The position numbers and the translations under genes are program-made. Below the pieces are notes generated by a model. It did not search any database, was not told the origin of the DNA, and saw nothing but the letters and a program-made list of their open reading frames with translations. A DNA stretch of 64,000 nt from Actinomyces radicidentis (lineage in GTDB: Bacteria > Actinomycetota > Actinomycetes > Actinomycetales > Actinomycetaceae). This document shows positions 25,095 through 37,586 of the stretch, piece after piece (within the stretch, counting starts at the first letter, position 1; each line of letters starts with the position of its first letter). The stretch lies in the NCBI RefSeq assembly GCF_001553565.1, contig NZ_CP014228.1, positions 1,240,001-1,304,000 of the forward strand, given 5' to 3'.

Positions 25095-28000
25095 GTGACC
25101 ACCGCCCTGTACCGCCGCTACCGCCCAGACACCTTCCAGGACGTCATCGGGCAGGACCACGTGACCGCCCCGCTCATGGCGGCGCTGCGCGCGGACAAGG
25201 TCACCCACGCCTACCTCTTCTCCGGCCCGCGCGGCTGCGGCAAGACCACCTCCGCCCGCATCCTCGCCCGCTGCCTCAACTGCGAGAAGTACCCGACGGA
25301 CACCCCCTGCGGCGAGTGCCCCTCCTGCCGGGACCTCGCGACCGGCGGCCCCGGCAGCCTCGACGTCGTCGAGATCGACGCCGCCAGCCACAACGGCGTC
25401 GACGACGCCCGCGACCTGCGCGAGCGCGCCTCCTTCGCCCCTGCCCGGGACCGCTTCAAGATCTTCATCCTCGACGAGGCCCACATGGTCACCCCCCAGG
25501 GCTTCAACGCCCTGCTCAAGCTCGTCGAGGAGCCCCCGGCCCACGTCAAGTTCATCTTCGCGACCACCGAGCCGGAGAAGGTCATCGGGACCATCCGCTC
25601 CCGCACCCACCACTACCCCTTCCGGCTCGTCCCGCCGGACGTCCTCGAGGGCTACCTCGGCCAGCTCTGCCATGCGGAGGGCGTCGAGGTCGGGCCGGGC
25701 GTCTTCCCGCTCGTCACCCGCGCCGGCGGCGGCTCGGTGCGAGACACGCTCTCGGTCATGGACCAGCTCATCGGCGGCACCGTCGACGGCGAGGTCGACT
25801 ACCAGCGCGCCGTCGCCCTCCTCGGCTACACGGACACGACCATGCTCGACCAGTGCGTCGACGCGATCGCCGCGGCCGACGGCGCCGGGGTCTTCCGCGT
25901 CGTGGACCGGGTCGTCACCTCCGGGCACGACCCGCGCCGCTTCGTCGAGGACCTCCTCCAGCGCCTGCGCGACCTCCTCGTCATCGCCCTCGCCGGCTCC
26001 GAGGCCGGGCCCGCGCTCGGCTCCCTGCCGGAGGACGAGCTCGCTCGCATGGAGGTCCAGGCCCGCACCATCGGCGCCGCCGGACTCTCCCGCGCCGCGG
26101 ACATGACGGCCCAGGCCCTCTCCCAGATGGTCGGGGCCACCTCGCCGCGCCTCCAGCTCGAGCTCCTCATGGCCCGACTCCTCGTCCCGAGCCAGCGCCC
26201 CGCGGGTGCTGCCGGTGCTGCTGCGGCCCCTGCGCAGGCGCCGACGGCGGCTCCCGCCCGGGGGCAGGGCGCCCCCGGGCGCGGTGGACCCTCCGCCGGT
26301 GGACTGGGCGACTCGCACAGTCAGAGCGGGGGCCGTGCTCGCGCCGCCGAGATCGCCCGCCGCGCGGGCGGCCAGGGCGGCGAGACGGCCCCGGCGCAGA
26401 GCGAGCCCGCGGCACCCGCCGCCGAGCCCCAGGCGCAGCACGTCGCCGTCGACTGGGACGCCCCGGCGCAGTCCGGCGGCGCCGCCCAGGAGCCCCCGGC
26501 CCCGGCTGCTCCCGCTGCTGCCCCCACGGAGCCGTCCGCTGCGCAGGACGCCGGCATACCGAGTGCCCCCGCGACGTCCACTGCTCCTGCCCCCGCTCCT
26601 GCGGCCGGCCCGTCCGGCGACTCCGCGGCGGACGCGGAGATGATCCGCACCCGCTGGGAGGAGGTGCTCGACGCCGCCAAGCGCTCGCGCCGCGCCACCT
26701 GGGCCCTCGTCGGCCCCAACTCCCAGCCCGGCGGCATCCAGGGCGGCGTCTTCCAGGTCCTCTTCACCGCGCGCGGCCTCGTCGGCGCCTTCGAGAACGG
26801 CGGCCACGGCCCCATCCTCGCCGCCGCCATCCACCAGGCCCTCGGCCTCGACCTCAAGGTCCACGCCGTCCTCGCGGGCGGCGACGGCGCCGGCCCAGGC
26901 GGTGGCGGTCCGTCCGGCGGTCAGGGCGGCAACGGTGGTCAGGGCGGTTCCGGTGGGACCGGCCCGCGGGGCGGCGGCTCAGGATCCCGCGGCCAGGGAG
27001 GACGATCCGGCTCCTCCGGTCAGGGCGGTGCGCCCGCCTGGGACGAGGCGCCCGCCTGGGAGACCCCCGCGGATGGCACCGGCTCGGCCCCGAGCAGCGC
27101 CGCCCCCACCGGTGCCAACTCCGACGCCCCCGCGTCCTCCTCCCGGGCCGCGTCCTCGGCCGCGGCCTCTGCGCCGGTCGGAGACGACGGCTGGGGCGAG
27201 GTCGCCGTGCCCGGCGGAGCCCGTACCGGGGCGACCGCGCCCGCCGCCCCTGAGGCAGCCGCCCAGGCCTCGCAGCAAGCCGCCGACGCCGCCCCTGAGG
27301 AGAGCGCCAACCCCGTTAACGAGCCGGAGCCCGCACGCCCCTCCCAGGTCGAGGACGCGTCCGATGCCGCCGACTCCCGCGGAACCGACGGCGCGGACGC
27401 GGAGACCGACGAGCCGGCCGACGCCGAGCCCACGCCCGCCCAGGAGGCTGCCGCCGCCTCCCGCGCCGCCGAGTCCGACGGCGAGGACGCCGAGGACCAG
27501 CAGACCGAGGACCCCGCCCTCGCCGCGGCCCACGCCGCCGCCCGGCGATCCGACGAGGCCGACCAGGCGGAGGACGCTGCCGACGCCGGTGACGAGGGCT
27601 CCTCCGAGCAGGATGACCCGACCCCGGCCGGTACCGGTACCGCCGTCGACACGGCCCCGGACGCCACCGCTCCCTCGGGTGACCCGGCGGTGGACCCGAC
27701 CGCCGCCCAGCAGCCCGAGCCCGCCGGAGCGGGCGCCCCAGCCCCGGCACCCGTCGCCTGGGACGGCACCTCCGACCCGGGCGACGCCCCCGGCGCCCCG
27801 CCCGAGGACGACGCCGGAGACGCCCCCGACGAGCCCCCGCTCGCCACCGTCCACCGCCTGCGAGCCCTGCCGGAGATCCCCGGCGGGGCCTCGTCGTCGT
27901 CCGGGAACGGCGCGCCCACGGGTCAGAACGGCCCCCGCACCCCCGCGACCGGCGGTTCGCCGCAGGGCGCCCAGCCCGGTCACGCTCTGGCCCCCGTCAG

Positions 28001-28373
28001 CTGGGACGCCCCCGCCGCCGACTCCGGCCCCGCCCCCTGGGAGGCCGGCCCCCAGACCTTCTCCGACGGCGTCCCCCTCCCCGAGGAGCCCGGCGACCCC
28101 GACGGTCCCGGCGACTCCTGGGCCCCCTCGGGTGAGGCCTCCGGCCGCGTCTCCGCCGCCATCGCCGCCGCACGCGCCGCCGCCCGCGGCGACGCCCCCC
28201 GCCGCGGCGCCGTCCAGGGCGGCCCAGGCTCGACCAGCAGCATCGACGACGACGTCGTCTCGGAGGACGACGAGGACGCCGAGGAGGCCGGCGTCGTCGG
28301 CCTCGAGGTCGTCAAGCGCCTCCTCGGCGCCACCGTCCTCGAGGACGTCACCGTCAACCAGGAAGGATTCTGA
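25095..28373 (+). CDS. dnaX: DNA polymerase III subunits gamma and tau
   Basis: 1092 residues, clamp-loader ATPase. The N-terminal AAA+ module has Walker [10 protein letters not shown], the zinc-binding [19 protein letters not shown], Walker [21 protein letters not shown], and domain III to about residue 365. A tau-type domain lies at about 515-600 ([20 protein letters not shown]). Between and beyond are long Ala/Pro/Glu/Asp-rich disordered stretches, so the protein is much longer than most DnaX. The conserved C-terminal tag [16 protein letters not shown] is present. The start is GTG, with no ribosome-binding site but a -10 box 6 nt upstream. It is co-transcribed with recR, 2 nt downstream. 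Confidence 0.96.
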   Translation: MTTALYRRYRPDTFQDVIGQDHVTAPLMAALRADKVTHAYLFSGPRGCGKTTSARILARCLNCEKYPTDTPCGECPSCRDLATGGPGSLDVVEIDAASHNGVDDARDLRERASFAPARDRFKIFILDEAHMVTPQGFNALLKLVEEPPAHVKFIFATTEPEKVIGTIRSRTHHYPFRLVPPDVLEGYLGQLCHAEGVEVGPGVFPLVTRAGGGSVRDTLSVMDQLIGGTVDGEVDYQRAVALLGYTDTTMLDQCVDAIAAADGAGVFRVVDRVVTSGHDPRRFVEDLLQRLRDLLVIALAGSEAGPALGSLPEDELARMEVQARTIGAAGLSRAADMTAQALSQMVGATSPRLQLELLMARLLVPSQRPAGAAGAAAAPAQAPTAAPARGQGAPGRGGPSAGGLGDSHSQSGGRARAAEIARRAGGQGGETAPAQSEPAAPAAEPQAQHVAVDWDAPAQSGGAAQEPPAPAAPAAAPTEPSAAQDAGIPSAPATSTAPAPAPAAGPSGDSAADAEMIRTRWEEVLDAAKRSRRATWALVGPNSQPGGIQGGVFQVLFTARGLVGAFENGGHGPILAAAIHQALGLDLKVHAVLAGGDGAGPGGGGPSGGQGGNGGQGGSGGTGPRGGGSGSRGQGGRSGSSGQGGAPAWDEAPAWETPADGTGSAPSSAAPTGANSDAPASSSRAASSAAASAPVGDDGWGEVAVPGGARTGATAPAAPEAAAQASQQAADAAPEESANPVNEPEPARPSQVEDASDAADSRGTDGADAETDEPADAEPTPAQEAAAASRAAESDGEDAEDQQTEDPALAAAHAAARRSDEADQAEDAADAGDEGSSEQDDPTPAGTGTAVDTAPDATAPSGDPAVDPTAAQQPEPAGAGAPAPAPVAWDGTSDPGDAPGAPPEDDAGDAPDEPPLATVHRLRALPEIPGGASSSSGNGAPTGQNGPRTPATGGSPQGAQPGHALAPVSWDAPAADSGPAPWEAGPQTFSDGVPLPEEPGDPDGPGDSWAPSGEASGRVSAAIAAARAAARGDAPRRGAVQGGPGSTSSIDDDVVSEDDEDAEEAGVVGLEVVKRLLGATVLEDVTVNQEGF

Positions 28374-28375
28374 CC

Positions 28376-28981
28376 ATGGCAGCCGTCTACGAGGGCGCCG
28401 TCCAGGACCTCATCGACGAGTTCGGCGAGCTCCCCGGCATCGGCCCCAAGTCCGCGCAGCGCATGGCCTTCCACGTCCTCGCCGCCGACTCCTCCAGCGT
28501 CGACCGCCTCATCGAGGCGCTCCGCGCCGTCAAGGCCCGCGTCCGCTTCTGCGAGACCTGCGGCAACATCGCCGAGTCCGAGCAGTGCGCCATCTGCAAG
28601 GACCCCCGCCGCGACCAGCGCGTCATCTGCGTCGTCGAGGAGCCCAAGGACGTCGTCGCCATCGAGCGCACCCGCGAGTACCGCGGCCTCTACCACGTGC
28701 TCGGCGGTGCCATCGACCCGATCAACGGCGTCGGGCCCGACGACCTGCGCGTCCGCGAGCTCTTCGCCCGGCTGAGCGGCGAGGTCAGCGAAGTCATCTT
28801 GGCCACCGACCCCGACGTCGTCGGCGAGGCGACCGCCGCCTATCTCACCCGCATGCTCCGCACCATGGACGTGCCCGTCTCCCGCCTCGCCTCCGGCCTG
28901 CCGGTGGGAAGCGACCTCGAGTACGCCGACGAGGTCACCCTCGGGCGCGCCTTCGAGGGCCGCCGCCGCGTCGAGGACTGA
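28376..28981 (+). CDS. recR: Recombination mediator RecR
   Basis: 201 residues, the usual size. Helix-hairpin-helix [18 protein letters not shown] at about 18-35, a Cys4 zinc finger [16 protein letters not shown], and a Toprim domain with [12 protein letters not shown] and [14 protein letters not shown]. Acts with RecF/RecO to load RecA on gapped DNA. AGGAAGG inside the end of dnaX serves as its ribosome-binding site. Confidence 0.97.
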   Translation: MAAVYEGAVQDLIDEFGELPGIGPKSAQRMAFHVLAADSSSVDRLIEALRAVKARVRFCETCGNIAESEQCAICKDPRRDQRVICVVEEPKDVVAIERTREYRGLYHVLGGAIDPINGVGPDDLRVRELFARLSGEVSEVILATDPDVVGEATAAYLTRMLRTMDVPVSRLASGLPVGSDLEYADEVTLGRAFEGRRRVED

Positions 28982-29204
28982 GCGCGCGGCCGCTCAGCGC
29001 CCGCCCGCCACTCGCCCGGACGACCCCGCCCCCCTTGCCCCGAGCCGCCCGACCGCCGTCGTCTCGCCATGGGGGACCCCGGCGGCCCACGGATCGGACG
29101 CCACTACACTGACCGCGCAGCCACGCGGCGTCGGCCCCTGCCCCCGGCACGGTCCCCGAGCCGCACCGCGCGGCCGCGGTGACCCCGAGCTGAGGAGCCC
29201 TCAC

Positions 29205-31821
<2,617 letters not shown>

Positions 31822-31844
31822 GGCGCGCGCTCGGCTACGCACGG

Positions 31845-31888
31845 CGGCGGGGCGGGAGACCCGGGATGACCCGGCTCCCGCCCCGCCG
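31845..31888 (+). terminator. Terminator after asd
   Basis: CGGCGGGGCGGGAG (31845-31858) and CTCCCGCCCCGCCG (31875-31888) form a perfect 14-bp stem with a 16-nt loop. Confidence 0.75.
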
Positions 31889-31907
31889 TCGTCGCGCTTC
31901 TCCTCGC

Positions 31908-31944
31908 CGAGGTCGGGACATCCTGATCTCGAGATCGGGACGTC
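31908..31944 (+). repeat. Family 1 intergenic repeat, copy D
   Basis: CGAGGTCGGGACATC / CGAGATCGGGACGTC pair in the sense direction of asd. It marks one side of the hipBA module. Confidence 0.85.
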
Positions 31945-31960
31945 GTCACGTGCGCTCGCC

Positions 31961-32028
31961 GAGTTCGGTCGGCCCTCCACAGGGGAGTGGACTCCGGACC
32001 GACCTCGACGCGCTGATCGACCGAACTC
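31961..32028. repeat. Inverted repeat between asd and hipA
   Basis: GAGTTCGGTCG (from 31961) and CGACCGAACTC (to 32028), perfect 11-bp arms 46 nt apart. The same decamer is at 8027-8036 beside copy B. Confidence 0.6.
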
Positions 32029-32100
32029 AGTGGGGCTGGGACGAGTGCCGCCGTGGCTGCACCTGCTTGGACGCGGCGACGACCGTGCGAGGTCTGCGCT

Positions 32101-33318
32101 TCAGGACTCGAACCTCGGCTCCGTGCCGTCCAGCACCGTGCCGAAGTCGCAGGCGTCCTCGACGACGCGCCCCATGAGTGCCGCGATCTCGGGGTCGAGA
32201 CCGGTGGCCCTGGGCGCCCGCTCCCACGCGCCGCGAGCGGTCTGCGCGACGCGGGTGACGAGTCGGATGACGTCGCTGCGAGCCACGCCCCAGTCGGTGT
32301 CGAGGAGCTGCTCGAGGCTCCGGTCGGGCGAGGCCCCGTCGATCGGAGTGCCCGTCTGCTCCTTGGGGAAGGGGACGAGGTCGAAGAGCGGCGCGAGCCT
32401 CCAGGTCCCGGCCCGTCTGACGAAGCCCAGGTTGCGGGCGTGGTCGTCGATGTTGTGGACGCAGATCGCGAGCGCCGCCGCACCGACGACGCCGTGCACG
32501 GCGGAGGAGCCCGCGACGAAGCGGGCCGTGTCGGCCGCGAGTCGGTACGTCATGGGCTCGAAGGGGCCCAGTGCTGCGGCGGTGCGCATCGACTGGTACC
32601 CGAGCCTGCCCCGCGTGGTCCGGTCGAAGCGGTCGACGAGCAGCACGGAGCGCCCGGCGTCGAGGCGCTCGAGGCGGAACGGGGGAACCTCGAGGCCCGC
32701 GTCCTCGGCGACCGCGAGCGCGACCGCCTCGCAGGCCTCGACGTCGTAGGCGTCCTGCTCCCACGGGAACTTCGCCATGACGAGCGAGCCGTCCGGGCGC
32801 CGCAGCGCCGTTTTGGGGCGGGCGCCGCCCTGGCTGGAGGACCCGAGGTAGATCCTGCGCACCGCCGCGGCGTCGGCCTCGCCGCGGACCAGCGCCGCGA
32901 CGTCGGCCTCGAGCGCGGCGAGCTCCTCGAGGGGCGCCACGTCCCCGGTCGTCGTCCAGCCCGCGTCCGGATCGGCCGCGAAGCGGAGCGCCCCCTGCCG
33001 GGACTCGTCCGCGACGGCGGCGAGCATCCCGAGGCTCGTCGAGATCTCGGCGAGGGGTCGACTGCGGGAGATGACCTGTCTGCCCCAGGCGTCCGGGCCG
33101 GCGTCGTCGAGCACGCCGAAGGTGGAGGTGCCGTCGGCGGGCGCCTGCGGTCCCGGGGCGAGCGGGAGCCCTTCGCCGATCGGGAACCCGGTGGCCAGCC
33201 AGTCGCGGTCGTAGGTGAAGGACTGGATCTGCGCTCCGCCGAGGAGGGTGACGGTGCCGACCCGGTTGACGGCGCCGTCCTCGGCCGTCCAGCCGACGAC
33301 GAGGTTCTCGATGCTCAT
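32101..33318 (-). CDS. hipA: HipA-type Ser/Thr kinase toxin
   Basis: 405 residues. The HipA N-terminal region (FGVLDDAGPDAWGRQVISR) is followed by the kinase fold: SSQGGARPKT as phosphate-binding loop, VMAKFPWEQD with the ATP Lys, the catalytic ICVHNIDDHARNLGF (Asp, Asn) and LAPLFDLVPF as the metal-binding motif. HipA kinases phosphorylate translation factors such as GltX and arrest growth unless bound by HipB. The gene overlaps its hipB partner by 4 nt (ATGA). The module is flanked by family 1 repeats D and E. Confidence 0.9.
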   Translation of the reverse strand: MSIENLVVGWTAEDGAVNRVGTVTLLGGAQIQSFTYDRDWLATGFPIGEGLPLAPGPQAPADGTSTFGVLDDAGPDAWGRQVISRSRPLAEISTSLGMLAAVADESRQGALRFAADPDAGWTTTGDVAPLEELAALEADVAALVRGEADAAAVRRIYLGSSSQGGARPKTALRRPDGSLVMAKFPWEQDAYDVEACEAVALAVAEDAGLEVPPFRLERLDAGRSVLLVDRFDRTTRGRLGYQSMRTAAALGPFEPMTYRLAADTARFVAGSSAVHGVVGAAALAICVHNIDDHARNLGFVRRAGTWRLAPLFDLVPFPKEQTGTPIDGASPDRSLEQLLDTDWGVARSDVIRLVTRVAQTARGAWERAPRATGLDPEIAALMGRVVEDACDFGTVLDGTEPRFES

Positions 33319-33614
33319 TGCTCCGCTCCCCGGTCCATGGCCGCCAGGACGAGGGCGCGTCCGACCTCCGACTCCATCGGGTCGATGGCGCGCGCGACGG
33401 AGGCATCGACGCCGAGGACCGACAGGACGGCGAAGACGTTGCCGAAGGAGACGCCGGAGGGGTCCCTCTCGATCTGGCGGAGGGTGGGGCGGGAGACGCC
33501 GGCGCGCTCAGCCACCTCGGTGGCGCTGAGGCCCCTAGCGCGGCGCCACGTGCGAATCGACGGGCCGATCGTGTCCAGACGGCGGCGCACCGCCGGGTGA
33601 AAGCTCTTGGGCAT
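33315..33614 (-). CDS. hipB: HipB-type XRE antitoxin
   Basis: 99 residues. Helix-turn-helix RRARGLSATEVAERAGVSRP, then TLRQIERDPSGVSFGNVF. I start at the ATG at 33612-33614 because AGGAGGAGC lies directly upstream; a further 15 codons from a TTG are open but unlikely. Neutralises HipA and represses the operon. The order antitoxin then toxin is standard. Confidence 0.88.
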   Translation of the reverse strand: MPKSFHPAVRRRLDTIGPSIRTWRRARGLSATEVAERAGVSRPTLRQIERDPSGVSFGNVFAVLSVLGVDASVARAIDPMESEVGRALVLAAMDRGAEQ

Positions 33615-33718
33615 CGCTCCTCCTGGCGTCAGTCTGGCAAGAGGAGTTTCCATGCGCAAGTGATTCGGAAAGGATTCGGACTGTCCGTGCGGCTCGCGCG
33701 AGGTGGAGGGACGCGAGC

Positions 33719-33748
33719 GGGCGGCCCTCCCTGGTGGGAGGACCGCCC
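33719..33748 (-). terminator. Hairpin downstream of the malic enzyme remnant
   Basis: GGGCGGCCCTCC and GGAGGACCGCCC pair with one mismatch around a 6-nt loop. Confidence 0.55.
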
Positions 33749-33762
33749 GTCATCCGCGTCAC

Positions 33763-33799
33763 GATGTCCCGATCTCGAGGTCAGGATGTCCCGATCTCG
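33763..33799 (-). repeat. Family 1 intergenic repeat, copy E
   Basis: Two perfect CGAGATCGGGACATC units (minus strand), 14 nt beyond the stop of the malic enzyme remnant and in its sense direction. Confidence 0.95.
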
Positions 33800-33812
33800 G
33801 CGAAGGGGGCGG

Positions 33813-34968
33813 TCAGGACTGCCTGGAGCCCTTCGAGGCCCGCGCGCTCTTCGAGCCCTTGGCCGGCGTCGCGGCGTCGGCGGACTCGGCGTCGTCCGCC
33901 TCGTCCTCGGTCTCGGGCATCATCGGCTCGGACTCGGCGATGACGGTCTCCGTCTCACCGGAGGTACCCGGCCCCGACGTCTCTGTGATCTCCGGGTAGG
34001 TGGGCCACCACATGGCGCCCTGGACGGCCTGGATGAGGTTGTCGTGGTGGACCGTGGCCACGCCCTCCTTCTCCGCCTGGCGGGCCACGGCCACGGCCAC
34101 CTGCGCCGAGGAGGCGCGCAGGTGCTCGACCGGCGGCAGCAGCGCGGCGCCCAGCGCCCGCGGGTCCACCTGGCTCGCCACGGCCTCGCCGGCCGCCAGG
34201 AGCATCCCGTCGGTCACCGTGGTCGCGCCGGAGATGATCGTCCCGAGACCCAGGCCCGGGAAGAGGAGCGCGTTGTTGCTCTGGCCGATGCGGTACAGCG
34301 TGTCCTCGTACTCGAAGGGCTGCACGGGGATCCCGGTGGCGACGAGGGCCTTGCCCTGGGACCAGGCGATGACGTCCTGGGGCATGGCCTCGATGCGCTC
34401 GGTCGGGTTGGACAGCGGCAGGACGATGGGGCGCTCGACGCCGTCGCTCATCGCCTCGATGACGGGGCGCGAGAAGGCGCCGTGCTGCGCGGAGGTGCCG
34501 ATGAGGATCGTCGGCTCCACGCGGCGCACCGTCTCCAGCAGGCCCACCTGGCTGCGCCCGTTGACCTGCTCGTGGGCCCAGTGCGAGACCTCGCCGGCGG
34601 GGCGGGCGTAGGGCTTCTGGTAGTCGGGCAGGTCCTCCATATCGTCGGTGACGAGGCCGTTGCGGTCGATGAGCCAGACGCGCCTGCGAGCCTCCTCCGG
34701 GGTGAGCCCGTCGCGGACCATGCCAGCGGTGATCTGGTCGGCCGTGCCGGTGCCCGCGGTGCCCGCGCCGAAGACGACGAGCTTCTGGTCGGCGAAGGTC
34801 TGGCCGGTGGCCTTCATGCCGGCCATGACGGCCGCGATGACGATGGTGCCGGTGCCCTGCATGTCGTCGTTGAAGAAGCGGTAGCGGTCTCGGTTCGCCT
34901 CGACGATGCGGCGTGAAGGCGGTCCCTCGGTTGGTCAGCGGGTTGGAGACGATCGGCGGCTTGGGCAC
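33813..34968 (-). pseudogene. NAD-dependent malic enzyme with a large internal deletion
   Basis: The GTG at 34966-34968 (GGAG upstream) opens a frame reading PKPPIVSNPLTNRGTAFT, a typical malic enzyme N-terminus. At about 34910 the frame changes and the protein resumes with RIVEANRDRYRFFNDDMQGT, which in intact enzymes lies some 230 residues later. The join removes about 700 bp including the catalytic Tyr region, and shifts frame. Downstream, the NAD-binding domain (VVFGAGTAGTGTADQI), SNPTERIEAMP and the C-terminus are intact to 33813, ending in a charged tail. The 349-residue open part starting at MQGTGTIV cannot be a functional malic enzyme. Deletion in this strain or an assembly error would both fit. 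Confidence 0.8.
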
Positions 34969-35169
34969 GGGTGCTCCGTTCGTTCGGTTCGGGCGCGAGC
35001 ACCGGCGTCGTCAGGTCCGACGTCGGGACCGCCCGGCGTTGGACGCCCTCATTCTCCCGCGCTGGGACCTTGGTCTCAACGGAAGGTGATGGAGGGAGCA
35101 GACGCGGTGTCTTCTCGGACCGTCCGCGGCGGTCCGAGCACGGTGCGACCTGGGGCGACGTCGCCCGGT

Positions 35170-36696
35170 TCAGGCGGCTGGACGCTCCTGCTCCGACGGC
35201 GACGCCGGCCCGGTCGACGGGGCCAGGACCGGGACGATCCAGATGGTCGGTACGAGCACGAGGACGATGAGCAGGAGCGCGTGCCGGTAGCCGATCCACC
35301 CGGCGATGAGCCCCAGGACCGGAGGGCCCGCGAGGGAGGCGCCGTAGGCGATCGTCGAGACGACGGCGACGCGCACCGTCATCCACACCGGGTCGTCGCT
35401 CACCGCGCTCATGCCGAGCGGGAAGGCGAGGGCCGTCCCCATGGCCCACATGGCGATGCCGACGAGCGCCATCGGCAGCCAGGGCGACAGGCCGAAGACC
35501 GTGAGGCCGACGCTCGCCAGGACGAGGGACGTGCGCATCGTGCGGACGCGGCCCAGGCGGGCGATGACGCCCGTGCCGAGGAAGCGCGTGAGCATCATGA
35601 AGGACACGAAGACGGTGAGGCCCGTGGTGCCCAGCGCCGTGTTCGTGCCGCCTCCGAAGTCGTCCGTGACGCCGAGCGCGATCCAGTCGTTCGCGCTGCC
35701 CTCCGCGAGTCCGCAGGCCAGGAGCAGCAGGCCGATGAGGATGGTCCGGGGCTCGCGCCAGGCGGCGGCCGCCGAGGGGAGTCGGACCGGTGCCGGCCCC
35801 GACGGCGCAGGCGGTGGCGCTGACGACGCTCGGCCGGCCGGGCGGCCGTCGGGTGCGGTGGGGGAGCCGTCGGCGACGTCGTCCGCCGCGTCGCCGGGGA
35901 CCGCCGGCGGGACGACGGGGGTGACGGAGGGCCCGGTGCCCGGGTCCTCCGGGACGACGTCGGCTGCCGCCTCCGCGGCCGCGTCCAGGAGGGGCCGGGC
36001 GTCGTCGGCGGGAGCGCCAAGGTCGGCCGGGACCGCGGCCGCGTCGTCGCCTTCGCCGGCGGCCTGCTCGAGCGCCTCCTCGAGCCGCGCAACCCGCTCG
36101 GCGTGGTCGACGTCGGGCAGCAGCCACGCGGTGAGCACCGAGTTGGCGACGAGGACGAGCGCCGCGACCGTCGCCAGGTGCGCGACGAGCCCGACGCCCG
36201 CTCGGTCCAGCGCTGTGGTGACCGAGGCCGCCAGCACCGTCCCGACGGACCAGCCGGCGTGGAAGCGGGAGATGATCGGCCGCCCCACGGCCCGCTCGGC
36301 GCGACCCGAGGCCGCGTTGAAGGTCGTCGTCCACACGCCCGAGGCCGCCTGCGCCAGGTAGAGGCAGATGACGAGCCCGAGCTGCGAGCCCTGCGCGACC
36401 ATGACGCAGCCGGCGGTGATGAGGACCGCGTAGCTCGCGCTCGCCACGACGAGGGAGCGGCGCGTCCCGAAGCGCTGGATGACGGCGCCCGCCACCGGCA
36501 TCGACGTGAGGTTCCCGCAGGAGCCGATGAGCAGGATGAGGCCGATCCGCGAGGGGGTGAGCTCCAGGTCCCCGCGCACCGTGGGCAGCCGCGCCACCCA
36601 CGAGCCCTGCATGAGCCCGTGGAGGAGGAAGACGGCGAAGACGGCGAGCGCGCCGGCACGGGCGCGCGACGGCGTGACGGGTGCGGGGGAGGGCAT
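35170..36696 (-). CDS. MFS transporter, YbjJ-like, with long central loop
   Basis: 508 residues, major facilitator superfamily with 12 predicted helices. The N-terminal half has LMQGSWVARLPTVRGDL and GSCGNLTSMPVAGAVIQRFG, the pattern of YbjJ-type inner-membrane transporters (family of unknown substrate, FucP-like ancestry). Between helices 6 and 7 is an unusually long Ala/Pro/Asp-rich cytosolic loop of about 110 residues. The start is the ATG at 36694-36696 behind GGAGG. It is divergent from thioredoxin and upstream of the malic enzyme remnant on the same strand. Confidence 0.85.
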   Translation of the reverse strand: MPSPAPVTPSRARAGALAVFAVFLLHGLMQGSWVARLPTVRGDLELTPSRIGLILLIGSCGNLTSMPVAGAVIQRFGTRRSLVVASASYAVLITAGCVMVAQGSQLGLVICLYLAQAASGVWTTTFNAASGRAERAVGRPIISRFHAGWSVGTVLAASVTTALDRAGVGLVAHLATVAALVLVANSVLTAWLLPDVDHAERVARLEEALEQAAGEGDDAAAVPADLGAPADDARPLLDAAAEAAADVVPEDPGTGPSVTPVVPPAVPGDAADDVADGSPTAPDGRPAGRASSAPPPAPSGPAPVRLPSAAAAWREPRTILIGLLLLACGLAEGSANDWIALGVTDDFGGGTNTALGTTGLTVFVSFMMLTRFLGTGVIARLGRVRTMRTSLVLASVGLTVFGLSPWLPMALVGIAMWAMGTALAFPLGMSAVSDDPVWMTVRVAVVSTIAYGASLAGPPVLGLIAGWIGYRHALLLIVLVLVPTIWIVPVLAPSTGPASPSEQERPAA

Positions 36697-37014
36697 GGGA
36701 CCTCCGGGTGTCGGGACGGAGCTGGGGGGCGCGGTGGGGAGCGCGGGGCGGCGCTCTCCTCCGGTCGGGGTGCCTGCCGCGGTCGCGGGGCGGGCTGCTG
36801 CGGGGGCGGTGCGGCTGGCCGGCCGGTGCGGTGCAGCTGGGCCCGGGAAGCGTCCCACGCGCGTGCCCGGGGTGTCTGCCCCCTGGACCGTCGCGGCGTC
36901 CGATCGTGGGCGGCTCCACACGCCGTCGGCGGTCGCTCGGAGGGGCCCACCGGAATACCCGCCGTCGTCCGCCTGTTGCGCCCACCAGCAGAACCGTCTG
37001 GAAAGGACACCTCC
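36697..37014. other. GC-rich divergent gap, MFS gene to trxA
   Basis: 318 bp between divergent genes. I see ribosome-binding sites at both ends but no convincing promoter hexamers, repeat or conserved structure. Confidence 0.4.
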
Positions 37015-37401
37015 ATGGCCACCACCAACATCACCGGCGAGCAGTTCAACGAGACCGTCCGCGGCGACGGCATCACCCTCGTCGACTTCTGGGCCTCCTG
37101 GTGCGGCCCGTGCCAGCGCTTCGCCCCCGTCTACGAGAAGGCCTCCGAGGCGAACGAGGACATCACCTTCGCCAAGGTCGACACCGAGGCCGAGCAGGGC
37201 CTCGCCTCCGCCCTCGGCATCTCCTCGATCCCGACCCTCATGGTCTTCCGCGATGACGTCCTCGTGTACCGCGAGGCCGGAGCCCTCCCGGGCAAGGCCC
37301 TCGACTCCCTCATCGAGCAGGTCCGCGAGCTCGACATGGACGAGGTCAAGGCCAAGATCGCCGAGGAGCAGGCCGCCAAGTCCGCCGACGCCGAGGCCTG
37401 A
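37015..37401 (+). CDS. trxA: Thioredoxin
   Basis: 128 residues. The redox motif WASWCGPC places the active cysteines at residues 30 and 33, followed by FAPVYEKAS and the cis-Pro segment ISSIPTLMVF. A charged C-terminal tail (ELDMDEVKAKIAEEQ) makes it about 20 residues longer than E. coli thioredoxin. It reduces protein disulfides in the cytosol with thioredoxin reductase, which is not in the window. GAAAGGA precedes the ATG. Confidence 0.95.
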   Translation: MATTNITGEQFNETVRGDGITLVDFWASWCGPCQRFAPVYEKASEANEDITFAKVDTEAEQGLASALGISSIPTLMVFRDDVLVYREAGALPGKALDSLIEQVRELDMDEVKAKIAEEQAAKSADAEA

Positions 37402-37420
37402 GCCCCGCGCGGCACAACGC

Positions 37421-37452
37421 CGAGATCGGGACATCTGAACCTCGAGATCGGG
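37421..37452 (+). repeat. Family 1 repeat, copy F (left end of full-length element)
   Basis: CGAGATCGGGACATC, TGAACCT, CGAGATCGGG, 19 nt after the trxA stop. With copy G it bounds a 135-bp composite palindrome. Confidence 0.9.
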
Positions 37453-37523
37453 CTTCCGTCCACAGACACGTCCCGCACCGGGGCGGGGTGTGGAGTTCCG
37501 CCCGATGAAGCTGTGGGTGACCT

Positions 37524-37555
37524 CCCGATCTCGAGGTCAGGATGGCCCGATCTCG
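37524..37555 (-). repeat. Family 1 repeat, copy G (right end of full-length element)
   Basis: Minus-strand pair facing copy F. The interior between F and G carries TCCACAG and CTGTGG, themselves an inverted repeat. The end is 19 nt before the -10 box of the macrodomain gene. Confidence 0.9.
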
Positions 37556-37574
37556 CGGGGGTGGGACTCGGCCC

Positions 37575-37580
37575 TACGCT
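37575..37580 (+). promoter_or_regulatory. Leaderless -10 box of the macrodomain gene
   Basis: TACGCT, 6 nt before the ATG at 37587. Confidence 0.5.
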
Positions 37581-37586
37581 GGGCAC

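Noticed and set aside
33955-34968. Plus-one-frame reading of the malic enzyme region as a full 337-residue gene
   Set aside because: Only its first 20 residues are coding; the rest is the shifted shadow of the true malic enzyme C-terminal frame.
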